From: Bartonella rattimassiliensis 15908
Lineage (GTDB): Bacteria; Pseudomonadota; Alphaproteobacteria; Rhizobiales; Rhizobiaceae
NCBI RefSeq assembly: GCF_000278215.1
Contig: NZ_JH725065.1
Coordinates: 188,637-252,636, forward strand
Length of the DNA: 64,000 nucleotides
Reading direction: 5' to 3'
Part shown: one piece after another, positions 38,141-48,223 of the stretch
How the letters are laid out: each line of letters starts with the position of its first letter
Position numbering within the stretch: position 1 is the first letter of the stretch
Translations under genes and position numbers: made by a program
Notes under the pieces: model-generated
Told to the model about the DNA's origin: nothing
Databases searched by the model: none
What the model saw: only the letters and a program-made list of their open reading frames with translations

Positions 38141-38159
38141 TCTATAAGGAGTTTAAAAA

Positions 38160-38897
38160 ATGTTTAAATTAACAGGACGTAAAGCTCTTATAACGGGGGC
38201 ATCAGGAGGAATTGGTGAGGAAATTGCACGTTGTTTCCATGAACAAGGAGCCATTGTTGGACTGCATGGAACACGTGAAGACAAGCTTAAAGAAGTGTCA
38301 GCGGAATTAGGAAAGAATGCTTTTGTATTTCCCGCTAACCTTTCTGAACGCCAATCAATTAAACAATTGGCTGAAGTTGCAGAAAGAGAAATGAGTGGTG
38401 TCGATATTTTGGTTAACAATGCGGGAGTCACACGAGACGGTCTTTTTGTGCGTATGCAAGATAAAGACTGGAATGATGTTTTAGAAGTTAACTTAACAGC
38501 TGCTTCTCTTTTAACCCGTGAATTAATACATTCTATGATGCGCCGTCGTTATGGAAGAATTATTAATATTACATCTGTTGTTGGTGTTGTGGGAAATCCT
38601 GGACAAACGAATTATTGTGCTTCAAAAGCAGGTTTGATAGGTTTTTCTAAAGCATTAGCACAAGAAATTGCTTCCCGAAACATTACTGTCAATTGTATTG
38701 CTCCAGGATTTATTAAATCTGCAATGACAGATAAGCTTAACGAAAAGCAAAAAGAAAAAATTATGACTGCAATTCCAATGAAGCGTATGGGGAATGGGCG
38801 AGAAATAGCCACTGCGGCTGTTTATTTAGCGAGTGATGAAGCAGCATATATGACAGGCCAAACACTCCATATCAACGGTGGAATGGTAATGATTTGA
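38160..38897 (+). CDS. fabG: 3-oxoacyl-ACP reductase
   Basis: FabG reduces 3-oxoacyl-ACP with NADPH in fatty acid elongation. The 245-residue SDR has TGASGGIGEEIA, the NNAGVTRDGLFVRM motif, ITSVVGVVGNPGQTNYCASK with the catalytic Ser, Tyr and Lys, and the MTGQTLHINGGMVM ending typical of FabG. It follows fabD by 19 bp with TAAGGAG before the ATG. Confidence 0.96.
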   Translation: MFKLTGRKALITGASGGIGEEIARCFHEQGAIVGLHGTREDKLKEVSAELGKNAFVFPANLSERQSIKQLAEVAEREMSGVDILVNNAGVTRDGLFVRMQDKDWNDVLEVNLTAASLLTRELIHSMMRRRYGRIINITSVVGVVGNPGQTNYCASKAGLIGFSKALAQEIASRNITVNCIAPGFIKSAMTDKLNEKQKEKIMTAIPMKRMGNGREIATAAVYLASDEAAYMTGQTLHINGGMVMI

Positions 38898-39159
38898 GTA
38901 TTTTCTTTATTCCACATTGATTTATAAACTGTATTATTTTAGATAGTAACGATTGAAATGGAAAAATTCATCTGTTTTTTAAAGATGATCGTTGATCAAT
39001 TGATGTCGGAATGTCAGACTGGTTCATTTTGTAGGGGATATCCACAGGATGTTTTAAATCATTGCTAAAATCTTTTAAAGTAATGCATCTATTGCTTGAT
39101 TAGATAAGCCGATATAGTTAACCAAATTATAGGAAAAATATAAATTCGAGGATTTTAAC

Positions 39160-39396
39160 ATGAGTGATACAGTAGAGCGCGTTAAGAAAATTATTGTGGA
39201 ACATCTTGGGGTTAGTACTGATAAAGTTGTAGAAAATGCGAGCTTTATCGATGATTTAGGGGCTGATAGTCTTGATACGGTTGAACTCGTTATGGCTTTT
39301 GAAGAAGAATTTGGTGTCGAAATTCCAGATGAAGTTGCTGAAACGATTTTCACAGTTGGTGATGCAGTCAAGTTCATTGATAAAGCTTCTGAATGA
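39160..39396 (+). CDS. acpP: Acyl carrier protein
   Basis: The 78-residue acidic protein carries fatty acyl chains on a phosphopantetheine at S37 in [10 protein letters not shown]. The sequence is nearly canonical (start [18 protein letters not shown], end [12 protein letters not shown]). The 262-bp gap before it and the 100-bp gap after suggest its own promoter and strong expression. AcpS, which activates it, is encoded at 11.1 kb. Confidence 0.97.
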   Translation: MSDTVERVKKIIVEHLGVSTDKVVENASFIDDLGADSLDTVELVMAFEEEFGVEIPDEVAETIFTVGDAVKFIDKASE

Positions 39397-39496
39397 TTAC
39401 TAAGGGCAAAGGCATAAATTGTTTTTGCCTGTGTCCTTCGGGGGCTCTTTTGAAAAGGGGGCTTGACAGTTGGATTCTAGTTCAAGGTTAGAAGTT

Positions 39497-40759
39497 ATGA
39501 GACGTGTTGTTGTTACTGGTTTAGGGTTGGTATCTCCATTAGCTGGTAATGTTGAATATAGTTGGAAACGGCTTCTTGAAGGGAGAAGTGGTGTTCGGCG
39601 TATTACTGAATTTGATGTATCAGATTTGCCATGTCAGATTGCTGCGCGTATCCCCTTGGGAGATGGAACAGATGGTACCTATAATGCTGATTTGTATATG
39701 GAGCCTAAAGAGCAGCGTAAGGTGGATTCATTTATTGTTTATGCAATGGCTGCTGCTAACCAAGCGCTTTCAGATGCTGAATGGTTTCCTCAGAGCGATG
39801 AAGATCAGATTTGTACAGGGGTATTAATTGGTTCGGGAATTGGGGGGATTGAGGGCATTGTTGAAGCTGGATATACGCTTCGTGATAAAGGTCCACGTCG
39901 TATTTCTCCTTTTTTTATTCCGGGTCGTTTGATTAATCTTGCTTCTGGTTACGTGTCTATTCAATATGGTTTACGGGGACCCAATCATTCGGTTGTAACG
40001 GCTTGTTCGACAGGAGCGCATGCAATTGGTGATGCAGCACGTTTGATTATGTTGGGTGATGCAGATGTAATGGTGGCAGGGGGGACAGAATCTCCGATAA
40101 ATCGTATATCTCTTGCGGGTTTTTCTGCTTGTAGAGCTCTTTCTACTTGTCGCAATGAGGATCCTGAACGAGCATCGCGTCCTTATGATATTGATCGTGA
40201 TGGTTTTGTGATGGGAGAAGGAGCGGCGGTTGTTATTTTAGAAGAGCTGGAACATGCCAAAAAACGAGGAGCACGTATTTATGCTGAGGTTATTGGCTAT
40301 GGTTTATCTGGTGATGCTTACCATATTACAGCGCCTTCAGAAAGTGGTGAAGGTGGGCAGCGTAGTATGATGGCTGCCCTTAAGCGTGCACAAGTGGATG
40401 TGAGTGGACTTGATTATATTAATGCTCATGGTACTTCAACGATGGCTGATTCCATAGAGCTAGCTGCTGTTGAGCGTGTTTTGGGAAATTATGCACAACA
40501 AGTTTCTATGTCATCAACAAAATCATCTATCGGGCATTTGCTTGGTGCTGCCGGTGCTGCTGAGGCTATTTTTTGTGTTTTAGCCATACGAGATAATATA
40601 GCTCCAGCGACACTTAATCTTGATAATCCATCGATTGAAACAAAAATTGATCTTGTCCCACACAAACCACGTGAGCGAAAGATTGATACAGTTCTTTCTA
40701 ATTCTTTTGGATTTGGTGGGACCAATGCATCTTTGGTAATGCGGCGTTTTAGAGGATAA
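39497..40759 (+). CDS. fabF: 3-oxoacyl-ACP synthase II
   Basis: FabF extends acyl-ACP with malonyl-ACP. The 420-residue thiolase-fold protein has the catalytic cysteine C170 in VVTACSTGAH, the first histidine in INAHGTSTMADS, the second in SIGHLLGAAGA, and the closing SNSFGFGGTNAS. The start is the ATG at 39497 (RRVVVTGLGLVSPLAG follows directly). The upstream in-frame TTG at 39470 would add nine residues not found in the family. Confidence 0.95.
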   Translation: MRRVVVTGLGLVSPLAGNVEYSWKRLLEGRSGVRRITEFDVSDLPCQIAARIPLGDGTDGTYNADLYMEPKEQRKVDSFIVYAMAAANQALSDAEWFPQSDEDQICTGVLIGSGIGGIEGIVEAGYTLRDKGPRRISPFFIPGRLINLASGYVSIQYGLRGPNHSVVTACSTGAHAIGDAARLIMLGDADVMVAGGTESPINRISLAGFSACRALSTCRNEDPERASRPYDIDRDGFVMGEGAAVVILEELEHAKKRGARIYAEVIGYGLSGDAYHITAPSESGEGGQRSMMAALKRAQVDVSGLDYINAHGTSTMADSIELAAVERVLGNYAQQVSMSSTKSSIGHLLGAAGAAEAIFCVLAIRDNIAPATLNLDNPSIETKIDLVPHKPRERKIDTVLSNSFGFGGTNASLVMRRFRG

Positions 40760-40933
40760 TAGGTATTTTCATTTAATTTTTGCTTTTGAATTTTCATCTT
40801 TATTATAAGATGAATGAGAAATTATAATATTGTACTTCATTGCTATTGAGGATTTACATCCGATGTTAAAAATGGAAAATCACTAAAGAACGTAGGTAAT
40901 TGCTTTTCGAAGCACTTAGCGGATAATTATAGC

Positions 40934-41965
40934 ATGTTGACACATAAAAAGCGAAAAAAATCATCTATTGTACGTAACCCGTTGGTTATTGTCGGTCATT
41001 TTTTTCTCATGCTGATGGTGATTATTCTTTGCGGCATCAGTATTCCTCTTTACATTGGAAAAAGTATTTTTGAAGAAAAGGGAAAAATTACAGAAGAACA
41101 AGTTATTCTTATTCACCCAGGTACAGGAATTCGTGAAATTGCTTTATTGCTAGAAAAACGTGGTTTCATTCGATCATCAGACATTTTTGTTTATGGGGTT
41201 GGTTATCACCAAAAAACGAATCATCTGAAAGCTGGTGAATATTTAATTCCAGCACATGCTTCGATGCAGGATATTATGGACATTCTTGTGAAGGGAAAAT
41301 CCATTGAATATACGTTTACAGTACCAGAAGGTTTAACTGTTCAGCAAGTTTTTGATCGATTAGCGGCAAATGAAATTTTAATTGGAGACCTTCCCGAGAA
41401 TTTGCCTCCAGAGGGCTGCTTGATGACGGATACTGTTCGTTTTATTCGGGGAACGACGCGTAAAGAAATTGTAAATAGATTGCGTGAAGGACAGAAAAAA
41501 TTAATTCACGCTATATGGGCTACACGTTCACCTGATTTACCCATTAAAACAATTGATGAATTCGTTATACTAGCCTCAATTGTTGAGAAAGAAACAGGAA
41601 TTCCAGTAGAGAGGCCAATGGTTGCTGCGGTATTTTATAATCGTCTAGCAAGGCATATGCGTCTTCAATCGGATCCAACGGTAATTTATGGTCTCTTTGG
41701 AGGGAAAGGAAAGCCACCAGGGCGTGCAATTTACCGTTCAGATCTTGAGAAGGAAACACCATATAATACTTATAAAATTAATGGTCTGCCACCAACAGCT
41801 ATTGCAAATCCAGGTCGAGATTCTTTGAAAGCGGTGGCACATCCACCGAGCAGTGATGCACTTTATTTTGTTGCTGATGGTTCAGGAGGGCATGTTTTTT
41901 CCCGAACCTTAGAGGAACATAATATGAATGTTCGAAAATGGCGAGAGTTCAAGGCAAAACATTAA
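40934..41965 (+). CDS. mltG: Endolytic murein transglycosylase MltG
   Basis: MltG cuts nascent glycan strands and sets chain length. The 343-residue protein has a basic cytoplasmic N-terminus, one transmembrane segment (residues about 19-43) and the YceG domain. Landmarks are HPGTGIREIALLLEKRG, LKAGEYLIPAHASM and the catalytic glutamate in LASIVEKETG, then RLQSDPTVIYG and GLPPTAIANPG. Length is a little short compared with other rhizobial MltG proteins but includes all motifs. Confidence 0.93.
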   Translation: MLTHKKRKKSSIVRNPLVIVGHFFLMLMVIILCGISIPLYIGKSIFEEKGKITEEQVILIHPGTGIREIALLLEKRGFIRSSDIFVYGVGYHQKTNHLKAGEYLIPAHASMQDIMDILVKGKSIEYTFTVPEGLTVQQVFDRLAANEILIGDLPENLPPEGCLMTDTVRFIRGTTRKEIVNRLREGQKKLIHAIWATRSPDLPIKTIDEFVILASIVEKETGIPVERPMVAAVFYNRLARHMRLQSDPTVIYGLFGGKGKPPGRAIYRSDLEKETPYNTYKINGLPPTAIANPGRDSLKAVAHPPSSDALYFVADGSGGHVFSRTLEEHNMNVRKWREFKAKH

Positions 41966-42260
41966 TTTATAATGATAACGCATCCTTTTACATTATAAAA
42001 TAATAACTCAAAATAGAACAAGATTTTTCTATTTAAATATTTATGAGGAACTGTAAAAAATAATTTTCTTATATGTTCCAAGTGGGATTAGCGTATGGAT
42101 AAAAAATATTTAAGAAAAAAGTCAATATACTGTTGATAAGTTATCTCAACGGAAGAGCAGGATAATCTTGAAAGCTGCTAAAGAAAATTAATAAAGGGCA
42201 AGATTGAGATAATGTATTATTTAAATTTTGAAGAAAAATTTATGAATAAAGTAGAGTGGT
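41966..42260. other. Gene-free stretch between mltG and gmk
   Basis: This AT-rich DNA of 295 bp has no frame of interest. In many Rhizobiales a yicC-type endoribonuclease gene lies here. No YicC similarity is visible. A segment at about 42078-42130 (CCAAGTGGG ... GTATGG ... TTAAGAAAAAAGTC) weakly resembles repeat copy A, but I do not count it as a copy. Confidence 0.4.
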
Positions 42261-42941
42261 ATGATGACAGTGTTTGAAAGTAAATTGAGTTCTATAAAAA
42301 CAAATCAACGTCGTGGTTTTTTATTTATTCTTTCTTCACCTTCAGGTGCAGGTAAATCAACAATTTCTCGATTACTTCTAAAAGATAGACAATTAGAGCT
42401 TTCCGTCAGTGTAACCACAAGAAAGAGGCGTCCTAGTGAAGTAGATGGACTCCATTATCACTTTATTTCAAAGGAAGAATTTGAATATAAGCGTGATAGA
42501 GGTGAATTTATTGAATGGGCAGAAGTTCACGGTAATTATTATGGCACTTTACGTGAAACTGTTGAAAATGCTTTGAGTGCTGGGCATGATATGTTATTTG
42601 ATATTGATTATCAAGGAACTGAGCAGCTTCAAAAAAAGATGCGAGACGACACAGTATCTGTTTTTATTCTTCCACCATCAATGAAAGAGCTTGTTTCGCG
42701 TTTATATCGTCGTGCAGAAGATAGTCAAGATATTATCAATTTACGATTGGAAAATGCACGAACGGAGTTAAAGCATTGGTGTTCTTATGATTATGTTATG
42801 GTTAATGAAGATTTAGATCAATCTTTGTCCTTTATTAAGTCAATTTATTTAGCTGAAACCGTAAAACGTGAGCGCTGTTCTTTTCTTAGCTCTTTTGTTG
42901 ATGGACTTATTGCTGAAAAGATTGATAAACGCCTTTATTAA
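42261..42941 (+). CDS. gmk: Guanylate kinase
   Basis: Gmk phosphorylates GMP to GDP with ATP. The 226-residue protein has the P-loop [29 protein letters not shown] and YHFISKEEF, with [15 protein letters not shown] and [11 protein letters not shown]; these form the GMP and ATP sites. The C-terminal part is normal. Two adjacent ATGs make the start ambiguous by one residue. It is convergent with rsmA with 29 bp between. Confidence 0.95.
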   Translation: MMTVFESKLSSIKTNQRRGFLFILSSPSGAGKSTISRLLLKDRQLELSVSVTTRKRRPSEVDGLHYHFISKEEFEYKRDRGEFIEWAEVHGNYYGTLRETVENALSAGHDMLFDIDYQGTEQLQKKMRDDTVSVFILPPSMKELVSRLYRRAEDSQDIINLRLENARTELKHWCSYDYVMVNEDLDQSLSFIKSIYLAETVKRERCSFLSSFVDGLIAEKIDKRLY

Positions 42942-42970
42942 AAAAGTTTGTATAATAAAAAGTGTATTTT

Positions 42971-43801
42971 TTAGAGTACTAGATGCGCTAAATTTACAAA
43001 TTCGGCAACTGAGAGTGTTTCAGCACGGCGTGTTCCATCAATTCCGGCTTTTTTTAACAACACTTCACCTCCAAGTGGTTTAAGGTTTTGACGAAGCATT
43101 TTCCTTCTTTGTCCAAAAGCAGTTTTTGTAACAAGGCTTAGTTTTTGTGCAGAGCAGGTAATAGGTTGTGTTCGTGGAATAATATGAACAACGGAAGAAG
43201 TTACTTTAGGCGCTGGTATGAAGGCTTGAGGAGGCACATCAAAAGCAATTTTAGCAGTGGTACGCCAGCCAGTTAAGACACTAAGACGTCCATAGTGAGC
43301 AGACTGAGGTTTGGCCGTAATCCGTTTGGCAACTTCACGTTGAAACATTAATGTCATTGATTCATAAAAAGGAGGCCATGGTTCAGCCAAAAGCCAATTT
43401 AATAAGAGTTGTGTTCCAATATTATAGGGAAGATTTGCAATAATGCGAGGTTTTTCTGGACTTGTTTTAAAGAGTTTTGAAAAATCTTGCTTCAGAGCAT
43501 CATTACAAATAAGTTTTAGTTTTTGAGGATAGTGTTTTTCTATTTCTAGAAGAGCTGGTATACAGCGTTCATCGCGTTCTATTGCTGTTACAATGGCACC
43601 CTTTGCCAGCAAGGCACGAGTAAGAGCTCCAGGACCTGGACCAATTTCAATAACAGGTTTTCCTTCTATATTTCCTGCTTGATGAGCAATTTTAGATGTC
43701 AAATTAAGATCAAAAAGAAAATTTTGTCCCAAAGATTTATGTGCTTGTAATCCGTATATATCAATGACCTCACGCAGAGGAGGAAGATTATCTATTGGCA
43801 T
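42971..43801 (-). CDS. rsmA: 16S rRNA (adenine1518/1519-N6) dimethyltransferase
   Basis: RsmA (KsgA) dimethylates two adjacent adenosines of 16S rRNA helix 45. The 276-residue protein has [17 protein letters not shown], the SAM-binding motif [13 protein letters not shown], the catalytic [11 protein letters not shown] and a C-terminal helical domain. The start codon overlaps the end of pdxA by 10 bp, so translation is coupled. Confidence 0.95.
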   Translation of the reverse strand: MPIDNLPPLREVIDIYGLQAHKSLGQNFLFDLNLTSKIAHQAGNIEGKPVIEIGPGPGALTRALLAKGAIVTAIERDERCIPALLEIEKHYPQKLKLICNDALKQDFSKLFKTSPEKPRIIANLPYNIGTQLLLNWLLAEPWPPFYESMTLMFQREVAKRITAKPQSAHYGRLSVLTGWRTTAKIAFDVPPQAFIPAPKVTSSVVHIIPRTQPITCSAQKLSLVTKTAFGQRRKMLRQNLKPLGGEVLLKKAGIDGTRRAETLSVAEFVNLAHLVL

Positions 43802-44805
43802 GGGTTTAAACTATTTGTTGCAAGTTTATTTGCAAGTTTAAGAGCGGCAATAAAGCTTTCAGGAGAAGCTATGCCTTTAGCAGCAATATCAAAAGCAGTT
43901 CCATGATCTGGAGATGTACGAATAAAAGGTAGACCTAATGTGACATTAACACTGGTATCAAAGCCTAATGTTTTAACAGGGATAAGGGCTTGATCATGAT
44001 ACATACAAAGAGCAACATCATACGTTTTTCTTGCACATTCATGGAACATTGTATCGGCAGGAATCGGGCCTATAATATTGAGTCCTTTCTTTTTAAGATA
44101 TTCAATAGCGGGAGTGATAACTTCAATATCTTCTTTTCCCATTGCTCCTCCTTCTCCAGCATGAGGATTAAGACCAGCAATAGCTAGTCGGGGTGATGTT
44201 ATTTTAAATCGTGTTTTTAAGTCACACTCAGTAATGAATGCCGTTTGAGTGATTAAATGATGGGTAAGCTGTGAAGGAACATCTTTGAATGGAATATGAA
44301 CAGTAATTGGTACTGTTTTTAATTGAGGTCCTGCTAACATCATAACTGGATGATAAGATTTATGAAAAGCTTTATGTGCCAAATCAGCTAAAAATTCTGT
44401 ATGACCTGGAAATTGAAAACCGGCATCATAAAGATTCTTTTTTGCAATAGGACAAGTGATAAGTGCATATGCCTCGCCACTTTGAATAAATTGAACACAG
44501 CGTTTAATCGCTTCAATGATTCCAGCAGCATTATCCGATGAAGGGATACCTAATTGATCACTTTGTTTGTTTTTTAACGGTATGATAGGAAGTGCATTTT
44601 GAAAGTTTTTTATGGGATTATTGATTAAAACAGGTTCCACCTCAACATCGATTTGTAAAAAGCGAGCACGCGAACGAATAACATCTGGATCAGCGAGCAA
44701 CACAAAAGGTGGAATTTGACGCGTAATACGCAAATTCCACGTTTTTAGTACTATTTCAGGACCAATTCCGGCAGGATCACCACCGCTAACAACAAGAGCA
44801 GTCAT
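43792..44805 (-). CDS. pdxA: 4-hydroxythreonine-4-phosphate dehydrogenase
   Basis: PdxA oxidises 4-hydroxythreonine phosphate in vitamin B6 synthesis. The 337-residue protein has [15 protein letters not shown], the metal-binding histidines in [10 protein letters not shown] and in [16 protein letters not shown], and [12 protein letters not shown]. It is translationally coupled upstream to surA (overlap of one base) and downstream to rsmA, the conserved surA-pdxA-rsmA order. Confidence 0.95.
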   Translation of the reverse strand: MTALVVSGGDPAGIGPEIVLKTWNLRITRQIPPFVLLADPDVIRSRARFLQIDVEVEPVLINNPIKNFQNALPIIPLKNKQSDQLGIPSSDNAAGIIEAIKRCVQFIQSGEAYALITCPIAKKNLYDAGFQFPGHTEFLADLAHKAFHKSYHPVMMLAGPQLKTVPITVHIPFKDVPSQLTHHLITQTAFITECDLKTRFKITSPRLAIAGLNPHAGEGGAMGKEDIEVITPAIEYLKKKGLNIIGPIPADTMFHECARKTYDVALCMYHDQALIPVKTLGFDTSVNVTLGLPFIRTSPDHGTAFDIAAKGIASPESFIAALKLANKLATNSLNPCQ

Positions 44806-45773
44806 TATTGAATACGTGCTATACGTCGCAGTTCTTCTAAATATTTTTCACTTAATTCTTCAAGTTTTTCCGGGCTTCTTTTTTGATTATCTTGAAGAGA
44901 GAATATCAACCGCGCGACATAATCATCAGAGATCCTTTTTATTTTGCAAACAGCAATTGCTTCAATTCCATCAGATGTCTCTTGTAATTTTGTCATTTTT
45001 CCAGCAGGTGTTGCAAGAATAGCTTGTTCCCATGCACTGGGAAGTTGGGGCTCCAAAAATTTTCCTAAGTTACGGATAGTAACGTCTAAAATACCTTTTG
45101 CTTGATTGTGAGCATTGGCACATCCACGGAAATGTGCGCGAAAATCTCTTGCTTCTCTTTGACGTCTTTCAAGGATTTCTGCACGACGATGTGCAGGAAT
45201 AACAAAAATAATTCGCTGTAATGTATATTCGTTAGTTGAAGGTTTAACACCACCATTTTTTAATATTCTACGTACAGCTTCCTGCTCAGTAATCATACTA
45301 ATCTGAGCTTGATAGCGCGCGTGAACAAGACGTCCCCATCCTATTTGTCCACGAATGTAATCTTTAAAGTGTTGCACAGTGATATCATTTTGGATCAGAA
45401 TCTGGTTGAGCAGCTCAATCGTCATATTATTTTGTGTAGCAAAGTTTTCAAAAGCTCTATCGACTTCATCATTGCTTACTTCAATATTACGATGTTTTAT
45501 TTCAATATTTCTCAGTTTTTCATCGATAAGCTCTTTTTTAGCTTGTGCCGCCAAATTGCCTTGCTTTTGTTGCAGTCTAAGAAAAGCAATGCGCCTTTGC
45601 ATATCATAACTTGTGATAGGATGGCCATTAACTGTAACAACAATAGTAGTCTGTGCAAAGACCGCCGGAATCAAAAGTTCATTTATTAGCAAACTGCTTA
45701 CGCACAAAAACGTAATATAAAATAAAACAAGAACGCGCTTTTTCAATTTATTCATGTAAATAGGCTTTCGCAT
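44805..45773 (-). CDS. surA: Periplasmic chaperone SurA-like (SurA N domain, PPIC-type)
   Basis: SurA-type chaperones escort outer-membrane proteins, for example LptD encoded directly upstream and probably the autotransporter barrels at 53-64 kb. The 322-residue protein has a signal peptide (hydrophobic residues about 13-38, ending AVFAQ) and a SurA N-domain (VVTVNGHPITSYDMQRRIAF). A single, poorly conserved PpiC-like domain follows. It is shorter than E. coli SurA (428 aa), which has two PPIase domains. An internal ATG (residue 7) is an alternative start. Confidence 0.83.
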   Translation of the reverse strand: MRKPIYMNKLKKRVLVLFYITFLCVSSLLINELLIPAVFAQTTIVVTVNGHPITSYDMQRRIAFLRLQQKQGNLAAQAKKELIDEKLRNIEIKHRNIEVSNDEVDRAFENFATQNNMTIELLNQILIQNDITVQHFKDYIRGQIGWGRLVHARYQAQISMITEQEAVRRILKNGGVKPSTNEYTLQRIIFVIPAHRRAEILERRQREARDFRAHFRGCANAHNQAKGILDVTIRNLGKFLEPQLPSAWEQAILATPAGKMTKLQETSDGIEAIAVCKIKRISDDYVARLIFSLQDNQKRSPEKLEELSEKYLEELRRIARIQ

Positions 45774-45871
45774 TGTTTATTAATTCTCACCAATAGCTTA
45801 GAATATACCTTTTCTTTCATAAAAACAACGATAAGTTAAATCGCTTATACATTCTCTTTATAAATTTGAAT

Positions 45872-48223
45872 CTATTTTTTTCCAATATCTGCAATTGTAC
45901 GCAATGAAAGAGAGAAATTAAAGTTTTGTAAAGGTGTTTTTCTTCCTGGATTTGTTACTTGTTGATAACCAAATGTTAGCCCAAAACACTCATCTGTATA
46001 ATTCAAGCTAATTCCTCGCTTTATAAATGTACCAGATACTAAATCATAACCGGCGTTGCTATTAATGGACCAATAGTCTGCCAGTTTAAGGCCTGTTTGA
46101 AAAGAAATTTCTTGGCGTTCTTTGGGATATTCATAAGATGGTTGGCTCGCGATATAAGCATATTGTACAGATGCCCAAAAAACTTTCCATTTTTGTGATG
46201 CTTCGATTTCACTACGGCGGACTTTTCCTGTTTTTTTGTCAAAGCGTCCACGAGTTTCTAAGGAAAAACCATTTTTATGGATTGCTCCGAACATTGCAAC
46301 ATAGTCTGAACGTTTTGCTTCGAGGCTAGAATGAATACCTACATTCATAAAGTCTTTTTCTGCAAAAGAATTCTTTCCTGCTAGATGAAAGGATTGTCCA
46401 ATAAGACCATAAAGAGACCAATTATCATTAAAGTTTCCAGAATACCTTAAGCCTATATTGGTTCTTGTACCACCTTCTACACGATCATAACCAGAAAATT
46501 TATCTCTTTGAAAGAGAGTGGTTGCATCAAATACAAAGCTTTGAGCATCTTCATTAGGAACTTGTCCGATATATTGTTCATTGTTGCGTATAAAAATTTG
46601 TGCGGTTGGTTCTATAATATGGGTAGAATGAACGGCTGTAATGAGAAAGGGATAACGTAATTCTAATCCTGCTGTTGCCATGCCACGAATTGCTGAACCA
46701 CGAATTTTGGATAATATATTGCTTTCTATAGTAGAATCATCATGATTTTCGCGTACATTAGTTGTAATGACATCGGCTCGTAAAGAGAGAAGGGGAGTTA
46801 AGATGAGTCCATTCTGCGTGTTGAAACGCTTTTTCCATAGAAGCTCGTTTGTTAAACGCAAACTATTTCCAGTCATACCAGAAAGTCTTACTAGATGATT
46901 TCCGTCCCATTCTATAGAATTGAAGTCAGCATGAGGACGATAAATTGATTGCATATTACTGTGGAAGGTAAGCTCTCCATTATAAATGGGGGTATTTGGT
47001 GTGAAAAAATAATCGATGCGCGGTAGAACCCACGCTTGCTGAGAGTGACGTTCATAAAGAGGATCATTCAGTATCGGATCTTGAACTTTAAAATGATAAA
47101 AACGCATATCAAAATGGTTTTTTCCTGCAAAACCATTCAGATAAATCTGAGAAAGCTGTATAGGATTGCTATAGTTTTCAAGTTTATAGACACGACTAAA
47201 ATGACGATCGGATTGTGCAAGAATATCCCATCCATAAGTCCAGTGTGAATTAATACGAAAGTCTCCCTTTGTCGCCAGCATATAACGGTTTTTATGTTGT
47301 CCATCAATCGTATCATTCTCAAATCTATGCGGTTTCATTTGATATATATGAGCAAAGCGAATGTTATAACGGCCCGTTTTAAAACGTTGACGCCATTCCC
47401 CTTCGGTTAAAAATCCTTGTTGGGTATAAACCGTAGTAGAAAGCGTGAAATCATAATGGGGGGTGAGATTCCAGAAATAAGAATTCTTTATTCCCATACC
47501 GAGATAATCAGTATAAAAAAAATGAGGAGTAAGTAGGCCGCTAGCACGCCTAATAGTTGGATCATAGAGCTCAAAATTTGGAAATTTTATAATTGGTACC
47601 CCAAAAATTTCAAAACTGCTATTTTCAAATCGAATTTTTTTGATACTATTATTCCATATGATTTTTCTTGCTTTGATTCTCCACAAAACGTCTCTATCTG
47701 GTTTATAAGAGCAAGGTTCGCAGGCTGTATAGGTTGCATTTTCAAAAACTGTTATGTGATTATTTTTGCGTGTAGCATTTTGGGCTGCAAAGTGAACGTT
47801 ATTGGCTGTATCAATACGTAAGGCATTTACAAACCCCTCGCCAAGATCTTTAGTCATATCAATTTGATTGGAATAAATTTTATTACCATCTTTTTGAGTA
47901 ATTTCAACGTTACCTTGTGCTATAAGTCGTCCTGTTTTTTGATTGTAAATAATTTTTTGAGCGATAACTTTATTGCCATCATAGTCGATTTGAACATTAC
48001 CTTGTGCAGAAATAGTATTTTCATCACGGTTATAGATGAGTTCATCCGCAGAAAGCAAAAGAGGATGTTCCTGATTTTGAATGTAATTGTGAGAAGGGGA
48101 TCTAAAGCTTTGAGCGTGTGCACAATAAGGCAAATAACTCCCTAAAATAATCCCTATAACACTTTTAAAAGCGATAGCACTTAATTTTGTTAAAATGGTT
48201 TTTTTATGTGTTAAGGCCTTCAC
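45872..48223 (-). CDS. lptD: LPS-assembly protein LptD
   Basis: LptD inserts lipopolysaccharide in the outer leaflet with LptE. The 783-residue protein has a signal peptide ending YCAHAQ and an N-terminal OstA/LptA-like jellyroll (LLLSADELIYNRDENTISAQ then GNVEITQKDGNKIY). A conserved CEPC cysteine pair and a large beta-barrel domain follow. One further cysteine lies in the C-terminal DECFGLTFGY. It sits 1 bp from lptG and just upstream of surA, completing an outer-membrane biogenesis operon. Confidence 0.94.
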   Translation of the reverse strand: MKALTHKKTILTKLSAIAFKSVIGIILGSYLPYCAHAQSFRSPSHNYIQNQEHPLLLSADELIYNRDENTISAQGNVQIDYDGNKVIAQKIIYNQKTGRLIAQGNVEITQKDGNKIYSNQIDMTKDLGEGFVNALRIDTANNVHFAAQNATRKNNHITVFENATYTACEPCSYKPDRDVLWRIKARKIIWNNSIKKIRFENSSFEIFGVPIIKFPNFELYDPTIRRASGLLTPHFFYTDYLGMGIKNSYFWNLTPHYDFTLSTTVYTQQGFLTEGEWRQRFKTGRYNIRFAHIYQMKPHRFENDTIDGQHKNRYMLATKGDFRINSHWTYGWDILAQSDRHFSRVYKLENYSNPIQLSQIYLNGFAGKNHFDMRFYHFKVQDPILNDPLYERHSQQAWVLPRIDYFFTPNTPIYNGELTFHSNMQSIYRPHADFNSIEWDGNHLVRLSGMTGNSLRLTNELLWKKRFNTQNGLILTPLLSLRADVITTNVRENHDDSTIESNILSKIRGSAIRGMATAGLELRYPFLITAVHSTHIIEPTAQIFIRNNEQYIGQVPNEDAQSFVFDATTLFQRDKFSGYDRVEGGTRTNIGLRYSGNFNDNWSLYGLIGQSFHLAGKNSFAEKDFMNVGIHSSLEAKRSDYVAMFGAIHKNGFSLETRGRFDKKTGKVRRSEIEASQKWKVFWASVQYAYIASQPSYEYPKERQEISFQTGLKLADYWSINSNAGYDLVSGTFIKRGISLNYTDECFGLTFGYQQVTNPGRKTPLQNFNFSLSLRTIADIGKK

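Noticed and set aside
39404-39430. Possible terminator after acpP (GGCAAA ... TTTGCC)
   Set aside because: Only 6 bp of stem with a large loop and no T-run directly after it; the fatty acid gene order suggests read-through to fabF.
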